A stretch of DNA of 64,000 nt. Origin: an uncultured Bacteroidaceae bacterium. GTDB taxonomy: Bacteria > Bacteroidota > Bacteroidia > Bacteroidales > Bacteroidaceae. Positions 27,347-37,256 of the stretch are shown in pieces. The stretch covers positions 62,001-126,000 of the forward strand of contig CALUJO010000002.1 of the NCBI GenBank assembly GCA_944320965.1, in the 5' to 3' direction. Under the pieces are notes generated by a model. The model was not told the DNA's origin, ran no database searches, and saw only the letters and a list, made by a program, of their open reading frames with translations. Made by a program: the position numbers and the translations under genes. How positions within the stretch are numbered: the first letter of the stretch is position 1; the number at the start of each line of letters is the position of its first letter.

Positions 27347-28509
27347 TAGAAAAAGATTTGATTCTGGCACAAAGAGACTTCACAAAGCTGCCTTCACCGG
27401 CATACATTCTTGACACAGAACTGCTGGATTTGAACATGAAGGTCATTGACAAAGTCAGAAAGTCAACAAAGGCAGAAATAATAGTAGCCTTGAAAGCCAA
27501 CGCAATGTGGAGCATTTTTCCGGAATTGAAGAAACATTCAGACGGTGCTACGGCAAGTTCGCTTGCCGAAGCCCGTCTTGTTTTTGACAAGTTCGGATTC
27601 AAGACACATACATACGCGCCGGTGTATGACGAAAACGAGATTGACGAAATCCTGAAATGCAGCAGCCACATCACATTCAACTCATTGAACCAGTTCAATA
27701 GATACCGCGAAAAGGCTACCAAATACGGAGTTTCGTGCGGACTGCGAATAAATCCAGAATACAGCACAGTAGAAACTGACCTGTATAATCCGTGCAGCAG
27801 AGGCTCAAGACTCGGTATTCTGTCGGAAGACCTGAAGGACATTCCGGAAGGCATAGAAGGGCTCCACTTCCACGCACTGTGCGAATCAAGACCGGATGAC
27901 CTGCAGAATACGCTGAACGCTGTTGAAGAAAGATTCGGACACCTGTTCGGAAAAATCAAATGGCTGAACTTCGGTGGCGGACATCTTATGACTCACAAGG
28001 ACTATAATGAGGACAAATTGATAGAAATCCTTAACAGATTCAACGACAAATACCCTCATCTGCGTCTGATACTTGAACCGGGAAGCGCATTTACTTGGGA
28101 CACAGGATGTCTTGTTGCTACGGTACAGGACATTGTCACTAACGGCGGAGTGAATACAATTATGATGAACGTATCGTTTGCGTGCCACATGCCCGACTGT
28201 CTTGAGATGCCTTACAAGCCGACTATACTAGGCATGCACGATTCCGGAGAAGGAGAAAAACGCTGGAGAATGGGAGGCAACAGCTGTCTTGCCGGTGATT
28301 TTTACGGAGACTGGTCGTTTGACAATCCGGAACATGAACCAAAAGTCGGCGACAGAATCGTTTTCCGCGACATGATCCACTACACTATGGTGAAAACAAC
28401 GATGTTCAACGGCGTGTCACATCCTGAAATCGGAATATACAGTCCAGAAGAAGGATACAGAACAGTAAGGAAGTTCGGATACGAAGACTACAGGGACAGA
28501 ATGTCCTGA
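27343..28509 (+). CDS. nspC: Carboxy(nor)spermidine decarboxylase
   Basis: This PLP enzyme of the alanine-racemase fold decarboxylates carboxyspermidine to spermidine, the last step of the pathway. The 388-residue product shows the PLP lysine in IVALKANAMWSIF (near residue 50), the glycine-rich FGGGHLMTHKDYN and LEPGSAFTWDTG phosphate-binding segments, and the CHMPDCLEMPYKP active-site loop. It is translationally coupled to the dehydrogenase. A weak hairpin follows. Confidence 0.94.
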   Translation: MIEKDLILAQRDFTKLPSPAYILDTELLDLNMKVIDKVRKSTKAEIIVALKANAMWSIFPELKKHSDGATASSLAEARLVFDKFGFKTHTYAPVYDENEIDEILKCSSHITFNSLNQFNRYREKATKYGVSCGLRINPEYSTVETDLYNPCSRGSRLGILSEDLKDIPEGIEGLHFHALCESRPDDLQNTLNAVEERFGHLFGKIKWLNFGGGHLMTHKDYNEDKLIEILNRFNDKYPHLRLILEPGSAFTWDTGCLVATVQDIVTNGGVNTIMMNVSFACHMPDCLEMPYKPTILGMHDSGEGEKRWRMGGNSCLAGDFYGDWSFDNPEHEPKVGDRIVFRDMIHYTMVKTTMFNGVSHPEIGIYSPEEGYRTVRKFGYEDYRDRMS

Positions 28510-28516
28510 ACATAAA

Positions 28517-28570
28517 AAAAGCGATTAATTTTGTAGAATAAACAATGCAAGATTTGTCGCTTTTCTTCAT
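28517..28570 (+). terminator. Possible terminator after the spermidine operon
   Basis: AAAAGCGA (28517-28524) pairs with TCGCTTTT (28557-28564) across a 32-base loop, followed by CTTC. The stem is short. The loop contains a TAATTTTG box (28526-28533) that could serve the next gene. Confidence 0.4.
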
Positions 28571-28633
28571 TTATATATATGAAAGAAGCAATATTGCAGA
28601 ATTAAAACAACATTACCATTAAACAAATACTTT

Positions 28634-29743
28634 ATGAGAATATTTCTGACTGCACTTGTTTTTCTATGTACAGTTTTGGGAATGGCGCAAAGTTCGCAAA
28701 CAGGATATATCATTACCAAAGACGGAAAGAGATACAATGAAATAAAGATACTGAATCCTGACTATGCAGACTCTTACGAACGCCTGCATGTTGAGTTTGC
28801 ACCTGCCGGACTGGGGCATTATATTTACCCGAAAGATATTGCCGTTTACGGCACAGACCAGGGATACAGATATATTTCGGCAATACTTGACCTGTACGGA
28901 AACGAGCATGAAGTATTCCTGAAGGAATTGATAAGGGACAATGAAGTAAGCCTTTACAAGTACGAAGACAGAAACGGAACAAAATACTATACAATAAACA
29001 GAAAATCAGGCAAGTATGAAGTCATTGAAGACAACGGCGAGGAATTCAGAAACAGTCTCCGCAAAGCGGCTGCAAACTGCAGTGTCATTGACAAGCTTGA
29101 CAAACTTCCAATGAAAATGACAGACAATTCGCTCCTGTCACTTTATGAATCATACACAAACTGCTCGATGAACAATTACCCTGGAATAAAATGGGGTGTC
29201 GCAATCAATGCCGGATATTCTTTTTTCAACTTTGATGACGAAGCAAGATTTGAAATACCTGACAGAGCCTATGCAATGCCCGGAGTATTTATTGACATTC
29301 CTATTGACAGAAGAATAAGTTTCCGTCCGGAAATATACTATTTCTATACAAAGACAAAAAGCACAACAAAAAACTCGATAACAGAAGATTATGACTTCAC
29401 ATATTTCCGCCATTCGCTTGTAGTGCCTCTTATGTTGAGATACCGTTTCTCTAATGTAAACGGAAAGACAATTCCATATATTGAAATGGGAGCGACATTC
29501 GACTTCAAGCTTGCGGGAGAAATGTACAGAACAGAAAACAATTACGGAAGATTTGACCGTCTGAAGCAGTCGGGAGCAATAATGAATGTTGGACCTGAAT
29601 TCGGTGCCGGCATTGAACATACGCTCAAAAACGATATGATATTGTATGCCGGAGCAAGAGGAGCATACTATTTCAGCGCTACATCATCCGACAAGAAGGA
29701 ACACCGTTCAAATGTTAGCGTAAACATAGGTATAGGATTCTGA
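28634..29743 (+). CDS. Outer-membrane beta-barrel protein, hypothetical
   Basis: This 369-residue protein has a signal peptide ending GMAQ. An N-terminal domain of about 150 residues carries repeated short strands (TKDGKRYNEIKIL, FAPAGLGHYIYPKDIAVYG). A C-terminal barrel of alternating hydrophobic strands runs from about 185 to the terminal aromatic residue (NVSVNIGIGF). It resembles small porin/PorT-like barrels. I do not recognise a specific function. It is monocistronic and followed by a good terminator. Confidence 0.75.
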   Translation: MRIFLTALVFLCTVLGMAQSSQTGYIITKDGKRYNEIKILNPDYADSYERLHVEFAPAGLGHYIYPKDIAVYGTDQGYRYISAILDLYGNEHEVFLKELIRDNEVSLYKYEDRNGTKYYTINRKSGKYEVIEDNGEEFRNSLRKAAANCSVIDKLDKLPMKMTDNSLLSLYESYTNCSMNNYPGIKWGVAINAGYSFFNFDDEARFEIPDRAYAMPGVFIDIPIDRRISFRPEIYYFYTKTKSTTKNSITEDYDFTYFRHSLVVPLMLRYRFSNVNGKTIPYIEMGATFDFKLAGEMYRTENNYGRFDRLKQSGAIMNVGPEFGAGIEHTLKNDMILYAGARGAYYFSATSSDKKEHRSNVSVNIGIGF

Positions 29744-29784
29744 TATAATAACTACAATAAATCTAACAATTCTTGATTCAATGT

Positions 29785-29835
29785 AAGGCGGAGATTGCCG
29801 GTGTAAAAACAGCATACGGCAATACTCCGCTTTCT
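29785..29835 (+). terminator. Hairpin terminator after the beta-barrel gene
   Basis: GCGGAG/CTCCGC (29788-29793, 29825-29830) and TTGCCG/CGGCAA (29795-29800, 29817-29822) form a two-part stem, followed by TTTCTTTATTTT. Confidence 0.8.
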
Positions 29836-29875
29836 TTATTTTACAATTACGAAAAAACGACCTCTGGCATTTTTC

Positions 29876-29959
29876 CATAAACAAAACATCCTTTTCTAAA
29901 ACCGAAGTCTGCGTTTCCAAAACCAGAAGTTTCGTTTTTAAAACCGTAGTCTTTGTTCT
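29876..29959. repeat. 21-bp tandem repeat, locus A
   Basis: Three clear 21-base units begin at 29897, 29918 and 29939 (TAAAACCGAAGTCTGCGTTTC, second CAAAACCAGAAGT..., third TAAAACCGTAGTCT...). A degenerate unit at 29876 precedes them. The period is a multiple of three, so a spurious minus-strand reading frame shows repeating VLKTKT-like heptads. The same unit, in the opposite orientation, recurs at 41698-41781. Confidence 0.85.
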
Positions 29960-30028
29960 AAGAAAATGCCATATAATTTTATATCCATAACAAGAAGTAA
30001 AAGTCAAGCCAAAACTTCAATATAAAAA

Positions 30029-30066
30029 AGAACAGAGGAATATGCATTAACTGCATACTCCCCTGC
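30029..30066 (-). terminator. Terminator of the ettA gene
   Basis: On the minus strand GGAGTATGCA pairs with TGCATATTCC across TTAA-containing loop sequence, with flanking CAG/CTG pairing, followed by TTCTTTTTT. Confidence 0.75.
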
Positions 30067-30101
30067 TCAGTATTATTCTTATTGTCTTAAACCTACAAAC
30101 A

Positions 30102-31790
30102 TTAATCTTCCATCAATTTGCGGTATCTTACACGTTTAGGTTCTTCATATCCCATTCTCTTTATCTTGTTTTCCTCGTATTCAGAATAAGTACCCTCAAA
30201 GAAGAATACCTCAGAGTTACCTTCAAATGCAAGGATATGAGTACAGATACGGTCAAGGAACCAACGGTCGTGGCTGATTACTACAGCACATCCTGCAAAT
30301 TCTTCAAGACCTTCTTCAAGCGCACGCAAAGTATTTACGTCAATATCATTGGTTGGCTCGTCAAGCAACAATACGTTACCCTCTTCTTTCAATGCCATTG
30401 CAAGATGCAGACGGTTGCGCTCACCACCGGAAAGAACACCGCATTTCTTTTCCTGGTCAGCACCGGTGAAATTAAATCTTGAAAGATAAGCACGCACATT
30501 AACGTCACGGCCGCCCATTCTTATCAGTTCATTGCCGCCTGATACAACCTGATATACGCTCTTTTCAGGGTCAATATCCTTGTGCTGCTGGTCAACATAT
30601 GCAAGTTTTACGGTTTCACCTACCTCAAAAGTACCAGCATCAACTGTTTCCAATCCCATAATCAATCGGAACAAAGTTGTCTTACCGGCACCGTTAGGAC
30701 CGATGACACCAACAATACCGTTAGGAGGAAGCATGAAATTCAGATTATCAAACAGAAGTTTGTCGCCGAACGCCTTCTTAACATTTATGGCTTCTATAAC
30801 CTTGTTACCCAAACGCGGTCCGTTAGGAATGAATATTTCAAGCTTTTCTTCCTTCTCCTTCTGGTCTTCGTTAAGCAGTTTGTCGTATGATTTCAAACGT
30901 GCCTTTCCCTTTGCCTGTCTTGCCTTAGGTGCCATTCTCACCCATTCAAGCTCGCGTTCAAGAGTCTTGCGGCGCTTGCTTGCTGTTTTCTCCTCAAGTT
31001 CCATGCGTTTTGTCTTCTGTTCAAGCCAAGAAGAATAGTTGCCCTTCCATGGAATACCCTCGCCGCGGTCAAGTTCAAGAATCCATCCAGCCACATGGTC
31101 AAGGAAGTAACGGTCGTGAGTGATACAGATAACTGTTCCTTCATACTGCTGAAGATGCTGTTCCAGCCAGTCAATTGACTCGGCATCAAGGTGGTTGGTA
31201 GGCTCGTCAAGCAAAAGCACGTCAGGTTTCTGCAAAAGCAGACGGCAAAGTGCTACACGTCGGCGTTCACCACCTGAGAGGAACTGGCACTTCTGGTCCT
31301 CGGGCGGACAGCGCAAAGCGTCCATCGCTCTCTCAAGCTTGCTGTCAAGATTCCATGCATCGGTTGCATCAATTATATCCTGCAGCTCTGCCTGACGCTT
31401 GAACAGTTCGTCCATTTTGTCAGGGTCTTCATAATATTCGGGAAGACCGAACTTGTTGTTTATCTCTTCATATTCGGCAAGTGCGTCAACTATAGGCTGC
31501 ACTCCTTCCATTACAACTTCCTTTACTGTCTTTTCGTTGTCAAGCTGAGGTTCCTGTGGCAGATAGCCTACAGAATAGCCCGGAGAGAAGACCACTTCTC
31601 CCTGAAAAGACTTGTCCAAACCGGCAATAATTTTGAGCAGGGTTGACTTTCCTGAACCGTTAAGACCGATAATACCTATCTTTGCTCCATAAAAGAATGA
31701 CAGGTAAATATCCTTCAGCACCTGCTTATTGGCCTGGAATGATTTGCTCACCCCTACCATTGAAAAAATAATCTTTTTATCGTCAGCCAT
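30102..31790 (-). CDS. ettA: Energy-dependent translational throttle protein EttA (ABC-F)
   Basis: EttA is a cytoplasmic ABC-F ATPase that binds the ribosomal E site and gates the first peptide bond according to ADP/ATP ratio. The 562-residue product has two ATP-binding cassettes with Walker A GLNGSGKST and GPNGAGKTT and signatures FLSGGERRRVALC and VLSGGERNRLHLA. Between them lie the charged linker and an EttA-type arm. Length and LDEPTNHLDAESIDWLEQHL fit EttA rather than Uup. It is monocistronic with a TATATTTG box upstream. Confidence 0.94.
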   Translation of the reverse strand: MADDKKIIFSMVGVSKSFQANKQVLKDIYLSFFYGAKIGIIGLNGSGKSTLLKIIAGLDKSFQGEVVFSPGYSVGYLPQEPQLDNEKTVKEVVMEGVQPIVDALAEYEEINNKFGLPEYYEDPDKMDELFKRQAELQDIIDATDAWNLDSKLERAMDALRCPPEDQKCQFLSGGERRRVALCRLLLQKPDVLLLDEPTNHLDAESIDWLEQHLQQYEGTVICITHDRYFLDHVAGWILELDRGEGIPWKGNYSSWLEQKTKRMELEEKTASKRRKTLERELEWVRMAPKARQAKGKARLKSYDKLLNEDQKEKEEKLEIFIPNGPRLGNKVIEAINVKKAFGDKLLFDNLNFMLPPNGIVGVIGPNGAGKTTLFRLIMGLETVDAGTFEVGETVKLAYVDQQHKDIDPEKSVYQVVSGGNELIRMGGRDVNVRAYLSRFNFTGADQEKKCGVLSGGERNRLHLAMALKEEGNVLLLDEPTNDIDVNTLRALEEGLEEFAGCAVVISHDRWFLDRICTHILAFEGNSEVFFFEGTYSEYEENKIKRMGYEEPKRVRYRKLMED

Positions 31791-31816
31791 AAAATTCTAA
31801 TATGTTATGTTTTCTG

Positions 31817-31824
31817 CAAATATA
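31817..31824 (-). promoter_or_regulatory. -7 box for ettA
   Basis: Minus-strand TATATTTG, a perfect consensus match, lies 27 bases before the start codon. Confidence 0.5.
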
Positions 31825-31946
31825 CACTTTTAAAAGCATACTTGAAAACTGTGTATGACAACTTTTGCCATACCTGTCAAAAACACTTCACTACTTGCTC
31901 AGCCAACAGTCACAATTACATTAAAGCATAAAAACTGCATAAACAT

Positions 31947-31978
31947 TTTGTTTTTATAAATAAAATACCGTACCTTTG
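31947..31978 (+). promoter_or_regulatory. Promoter for the leader and lysO genes
   Basis: TTTG (31947-31950) and TACCTTTG (31971-31978) are 20 bases apart. Transcription from here would give a leader of about 240 bases before the first lysO gene. Confidence 0.6.
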
Positions 31979-31999
31979 CAAAAAATTAAAAAACTGATT

Positions 32000-32107
32000 A
32001 TGAACGGGACAATAAATACATACAAAACAAACACAACTGCCATGGTGGAAAACATCATGACAAGACATTTTATTGTCCATATCCACTGGTTCAGCGGTTT
32101 TGTCTAA
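32000..32107 (+). CDS. Possible leader peptide upstream of the lysO genes
   Basis: A short frame of 35 codons (MNGTINTYKTNTT... ending WFSGFV) starts 22 bases after the -7 box. The ATG region GGGACAATAAA (from 32005) can pair with TTTATTGTCC near its 3' end, so translation and folding could interact. No run of lysine codons is present, so a classical attenuator is not supported. The remainder of the 31791-32223 gap holds no other gene. Confidence 0.35.
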   Translation: MNGTINTYKTNTTAMVENIMTRHFIVHIHWFSGFV

Positions 32108-32223
32108 ATAATCCTTAACTTTTATTCTAACTCTATCTGACAAATAAATCAGAACTGAGTAAAACGTAAGGAGCAATATCATGTTCCTAGGGAATTCTTT
32201 ATACTTAACAAAACGATAAAACA

Positions 32224-32499
32224 ATGTACACAATACTATCTATAATGTTTCTTGGAATAATATCAGGGTATATATTCAAGAATGTAAGCGCACTAAAAAA
32301 TGTTGAAAAGACAATATCAATAACCATATTTGCGCTGCTGTTTATACTTGGCATATCAGTAGGCTCAAATAAAATGATAATAAACAACCTTGGAGAATTT
32401 GGTTCACAGGCATTCATTATAGCCCTGATGAGCTTAAGCGGAAGTCTGCTTGCAACTGCATTAATAATAAAACTGTTCAGGAAAGGAGGCAACAAATGA
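32224..32499 (+). CDS. LysO family transporter, small N-terminal subunit (DUF340)
   Basis: This 91-residue membrane protein has three hydrophobic segments and the sequence FALLFILGISVGSNKMIINNL. It matches the N-terminal part of the lysine exporter LysO (YbjE). In Bacteroidales the exporter is split into two genes; this one overlaps the next by four bases (ATGA). It should combine with the larger subunit to export lysine. Substrate is taken from family knowledge. Confidence 0.8.
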   Translation: MYTILSIMFLGIISGYIFKNVSALKNVEKTISITIFALLFILGISVGSNKMIINNLGEFGSQAFIIALMSLSGSLLATALIIKLFRKGGNK

Positions 32500-33116
32500 A
32501 AGGAACTATACTTGTAATTCTGTTTTTTGCGTTAGGATGCATTGTAGGCTTCTCTGCAGATATAAACTTTGATATACACTCTGTATCAATGATTATATTG
32601 TATGCCCTTATGTTCCAGGTAGGCCTAAGCATTGGAAGCAACAAAAGCCTTAAAAGCCTGATTGCAAGCCTTAAACTGTCAGCACTATGCGTTCCGCTGG
32701 GAACAGTCATAGGAACACTTGTATTTTCAGCACTTGCCAGTCTTGTTCTTACCAAATGGAGCGTATTTGACTGCATGGCTGTCGGCAGCGGATTTGCCTA
32801 CTATTCTCTGTCGTCAATACTTATAACACAGTTCAAGGAGCCGACAGTCGGCATACAGCTTGCAACAGAACTTGGTACAATAGCATTGCTCGCTAATATT
32901 TTCAGGGAAATGATGGCACTTGTCGGAGCACCTGTAATAACAAAATTATTCGGAGGCAGCGGACTTGTTTCGGCTGCCGGAGTCAATTCAATGGATGTGC
33001 TGCTACCTTCAATAACAAGATATTCGGGAAAAGACATAATTCCAATCGCCATTCTGCACGGAATACTGATAGACATGAGTGTGCCAATCTTTGTGTCATT
33101 CTTCTGCAGCCTTTAG
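32496..33116 (+). CDS. lysO: LysO family lysine exporter, main subunit
   Basis: This 206-residue membrane protein has about six helices. It includes LMFQVGLSIGSNKSLKSLI, which echoes the small subunit and suggests an ancient internal duplication, and the DUF340 core MAVGSGFAYYSLSSILITQF and GVNSMDVLLPSITRYSG. It corresponds to the C-terminal two thirds of E. coli LysO. The pair is transcribed with an unusually long leader. Confidence 0.88.
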   Translation: MKGTILVILFFALGCIVGFSADINFDIHSVSMIILYALMFQVGLSIGSNKSLKSLIASLKLSALCVPLGTVIGTLVFSALASLVLTKWSVFDCMAVGSGFAYYSLSSILITQFKEPTVGIQLATELGTIALLANIFREMMALVGAPVITKLFGGSGLVSAAGVNSMDVLLPSITRYSGKDIIPIAILHGILIDMSVPIFVSFFCSL

Positions 33117-33211
33117 TTTCCAAATCATAAATAAGCGATAAAATCAATAATTTACAGAACAAGGGCTTGCACAATTTAATGTCCGGACATATCTTAGCAA
33201 ACAAAAAAGCT

Positions 33212-33814
33212 ATGAAGAAAATAATACGAACACTGATGCCTGCATGTATGTTATCTGCATCACTGCTGCTCTCTGCATCATGTAACGGACAGAATGAGAG
33301 CGGAAATAGGGAACAAAGCATAATAATGGTAAAAGGACAGGAAACAAAAATAGAAGGAACTCTTCCTGCCATCGGTACTGCCGCTCCGGATTTCTGCGGA
33401 GTAAAAGCAGGAATGAGCGAAGTATATCTCTCATCATTTAAAGGAAAAAGAGTCATACTCAATGTTTTCCCAAGTTTGGATACTCCAACCTGCGCCGTAT
33501 CTGTAAGGTTTTTCAATGAGGCGGCTGCCAATCTGGACAATACAGTTGTTCTTTGTCTGTCAATGGACCTTCCTTTTGCACAGGAAAGATTCTGCACAAC
33601 CGAAGGAATTGAAAACGTAATTCCGCTTTCATTGTTCAGAAGTGAAGACTTCTTCACGAATTACGGGCTGAGAATTGCAGAAGGTCCTATGCGCGGACTT
33701 ATGGCAAGAGCCGTAATACTGATTGATGAAAACGGAAAGATTCAGTACACACAGTTGGTTAAAAACCTGTCCGACGAACCGGATTATGATTCTGTTCTGA
33801 AATTGTTGAAATAA
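33212..33814 (+). CDS. tpx: Thiol peroxidase with a lipoprotein signal
   Basis: This atypical 2-Cys peroxiredoxin reduces peroxides. From the ATG at 33212 the product is 200 residues with a signal ending SASC (Cys24), so it should be lipid-anchored. The frame also opens 15 codons upstream, which would bury the signal. The peroxidatic cysteine is in SLDTPTC (Cys94) and the resolving cysteine in ERFC (Cys128), as in Tpx. Tpx is normally soluble, so anchoring is unusual. It converges on the glycerophosphodiesterase gene ten bases away. Confidence 0.9.
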   Translation: MKKIIRTLMPACMLSASLLLSASCNGQNESGNREQSIIMVKGQETKIEGTLPAIGTAAPDFCGVKAGMSEVYLSSFKGKRVILNVFPSLDTPTCAVSVRFFNEAAANLDNTVVLCLSMDLPFAQERFCTTEGIENVIPLSLFRSEDFFTNYGLRIAEGPMRGLMARAVILIDENGKIQYTQLVKNLSDEPDYDSVLKLLK

Positions 33815-33824
33815 AAAAGGAAAA

Positions 33825-34730
33825 TCAATCAACCCATACCAGCATACTGTCAGGCCGATTTGTTATTATAGCATCAACTCCAAGACGCTTTAATCTGTCG
33901 GCCTCCTTTTTGTCATCAACTGTCCAAGGGACAACTTTCATATTAAGATTCCTTGCCTTTTTCATCATTGGTCTGTCAACAAGCTTGCTCTCCGGACTAT
34001 ACCACTCTGGGACAAAATCCAGACGTGACATTATTTCATCAAAACCTGCGACACTATCCTCTACAAGATATGACAAGGTTACAGAAGGATATTTCTTGTG
34101 TATATAATTCAATGTCCTCGTATCAAAGCACTGAATAATGAATCTGTTGCCAATGCCTGATTCCTTTATGACTTTCATGCATAAATCTGCATAAGTCTTA
34201 TAGTCGGGAGAATAAACAGAATCCCTTGAAGGGTCTGACTTTATTTCTATATTATAGAACACAGGTTTTATCCCAAGACTCTTTGTCATGGACTCAACAC
34301 AAAGCAATACTGATTCCAATGTCGGAACGCAGCATTTCAGATTTTTTCTATCAGGATATAACTTGCTTGGCACACTCCCTATATCATATTTTTTCAGACT
34401 GTCATAATCCATTGAATAAATGGCATAATTCTTTTCCTCATCTGCCGAAATACGTTTTCCGTCTGGAGTCAGAACCTTTTCAGAAGAAAGATAAGGATCG
34501 TGAGATACAACAACTACACTGTCTTTTGTTATCTGCAAATCCATTTCAAGCACTCTTACCCCCTTTTCGGCAGCATTTACCATAGCCCACAATGAATTCT
34601 CTGGATAAAGGGCAGCCCCGCCACGATGGGCATGTACAACAGGTTTGCTGACTTTAGTATAGAAATTAACGCCTAAAGCACCACAGCCGACACACATCAG
34701 CCAAAATGCCAAAAACAATTTATTGACCAT
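33825..34730 (-). CDS. Glycerophosphodiester phosphodiesterase
   Basis: This enzyme hydrolyses glycerophosphodiesters to glycerol-3-phosphate and an alcohol. The 301-residue product has an export signal with CVGC near residues 13-16, possibly a lipobox. The catalytic motifs are HAHRGGAALYPENS, LEMDLQITKDSVVVVSHDP and VVPWTVDDKKEADRL. It would act in the periplasm on phospholipid breakdown products. It is monocistronic. Confidence 0.93.
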   Translation of the reverse strand: MVNKLFLAFWLMCVGCGALGVNFYTKVSKPVVHAHRGGAALYPENSLWAMVNAAEKGVRVLEMDLQITKDSVVVVSHDPYLSSEKVLTPDGKRISADEEKNYAIYSMDYDSLKKYDIGSVPSKLYPDRKNLKCCVPTLESVLLCVESMTKSLGIKPVFYNIEIKSDPSRDSVYSPDYKTYADLCMKVIKESGIGNRFIIQCFDTRTLNYIHKKYPSVTLSYLVEDSVAGFDEIMSRLDFVPEWYSPESKLVDRPMMKKARNLNMKVVPWTVDDKKEADRLKRLGVDAIITNRPDSMLVWVD

Positions 34731-35017
34731 ATTCTTTGAATATATTTTCTGTTCATCGCAAAAAAAATAATATAATGTTTCATATCGGCTACATATACAA
34801 TAATAAAAGAATACAAGTCAAAAATATTCCTGCATAACAATATGTCAAAAGATAACACTTATATGACAATAATGACAAAAAGTCCGACTATATGGCATAT
34901 ACAAATCCCCAGAAACCTGCCCAAAATGTAAATGGCACACTTTTGGCTATTATATTTACGTCGATAACAAGACAAAGTAAAAAACAAGAATAATAAACAA
35001 TTAAATAAAAAGAAACT
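34731..35017. other. Intergenic region upstream of groES
   Basis: This AT-rich, gene-free stretch contains a possible -7 variant TATATTTA at 34951-34958 and repeated TGACA words near 34862-34880. No CIRCE operator (TTAGCACTC-N9-GAGTGCTAA) is present, so HrcA control is not supported here. Confidence 0.4.
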
Positions 35018-35290
35018 ATGAACGTAAAACCATTGGCAGACAGAGTTATCATACTCCCTGCACCTGCAGAAGAAAAAACAATCGGCGGTATTATCATACC
35101 TGATACTGCAAAGGAAAAACCTTTAAGAGGTGAAGTTATCGCTACAGGCAACGGAACTAAAGATGAAGAAATGGTATTGAAAAAAGGAGATACAGTTCTG
35201 TATGGTAAATATGCAGGTACTGAAATCGAACTTGATGGAGAAAAATACCTGATTATGCGTCAAAGCGACGTTCTTGCAGTTTTAGGATAA
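35018..35290 (+). CDS. groES: Co-chaperonin GroES
   Basis: GroES is the heptameric lid of the GroEL chamber. The 90-residue product shows [20 protein letters not shown] with the mobile loop and the [25 protein letters not shown] core. It lies 34 bases before groEL in the standard two-gene operon. Confidence 0.97.
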   Translation: MNVKPLADRVIILPAPAEEKTIGGIIIPDTAKEKPLRGEVIATGNGTKDEEMVLKKGDTVLYGKYAGTEIELDGEKYLIMRQSDVLAVLG

Positions 35291-35312
35291 TATAAAAACA
35301 ACAACAATTTAA

Positions 35313-36962
<1,650 letters not shown>

Positions 36963-36987
36963 TAACACACAAACACAATATTTCATT

Positions 36988-37023
36988 AAGGTGTCATGCA
37001 TATTGCTTGACACCTTTTTTTAT
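36988..37023 (+). terminator. Terminator of groES-groEL
   Basis: AAGGTGTCA (36988-36996) pairs perfectly with 37008-37016, followed by a run of T. Confidence 0.88.
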
Positions 37024-37037
37024 GTTTTTCTTTCTAT

Positions 37038-37127
37038 AAGCACAAATTCTTGACAAATCTCAGAATTTGTGCTTTATTTTATAACCAAATACATAGCTAA
37101 ATATTATTTATTAAAGAAATATTTAGC
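37038..37127. repeat. Two further perfect inverted repeats after groEL
   Basis: AAGCACAAATTCT (37038-37050) pairs with 37062-37074, followed by TTATTTTAT, a likely second terminator. GCTAAATATT (37096-37105) pairs with 37118-37127. Together with the groEL terminator they form three consecutive hairpins. Confidence 0.75.
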
Positions 37128-37211
37128 CATACAACCTGAAATAATCTACATCTTTTCATCAAAATATTAGAAAAAAACAAATACAAACACATAATTTATA
37201 TTAAAATACAC

Positions 37212-37219
37212 TATATTTG
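37212..37219 (+). promoter_or_regulatory. -7 box for the sialidase gene
   Basis: TATATTTG, a perfect TAnnTTTG match, lies 38 bases before the ATG. Confidence 0.5.
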
Positions 37220-37256
37220 CAACGGGAATATATAAAACTTTTAACCATATCATTTT

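Noticed and set aside
27219..27959. 246-codon minus-strand frame opposite the carboxyspermidine decarboxylase gene
   Set aside because: It is antisense to strongly supported enzymes and has no recognisable domain or promoter.
29708..30007. 99-codon minus-strand frame with VLKTKT-like heptads
   Set aside because: It is produced by the 21-bp tandem repeat, whose period keeps any frame open; it overlaps a terminator and a gene end.
34731..35017. CIRCE operator before groES
   Set aside because: The TTAGCACTC inverted repeat is absent.
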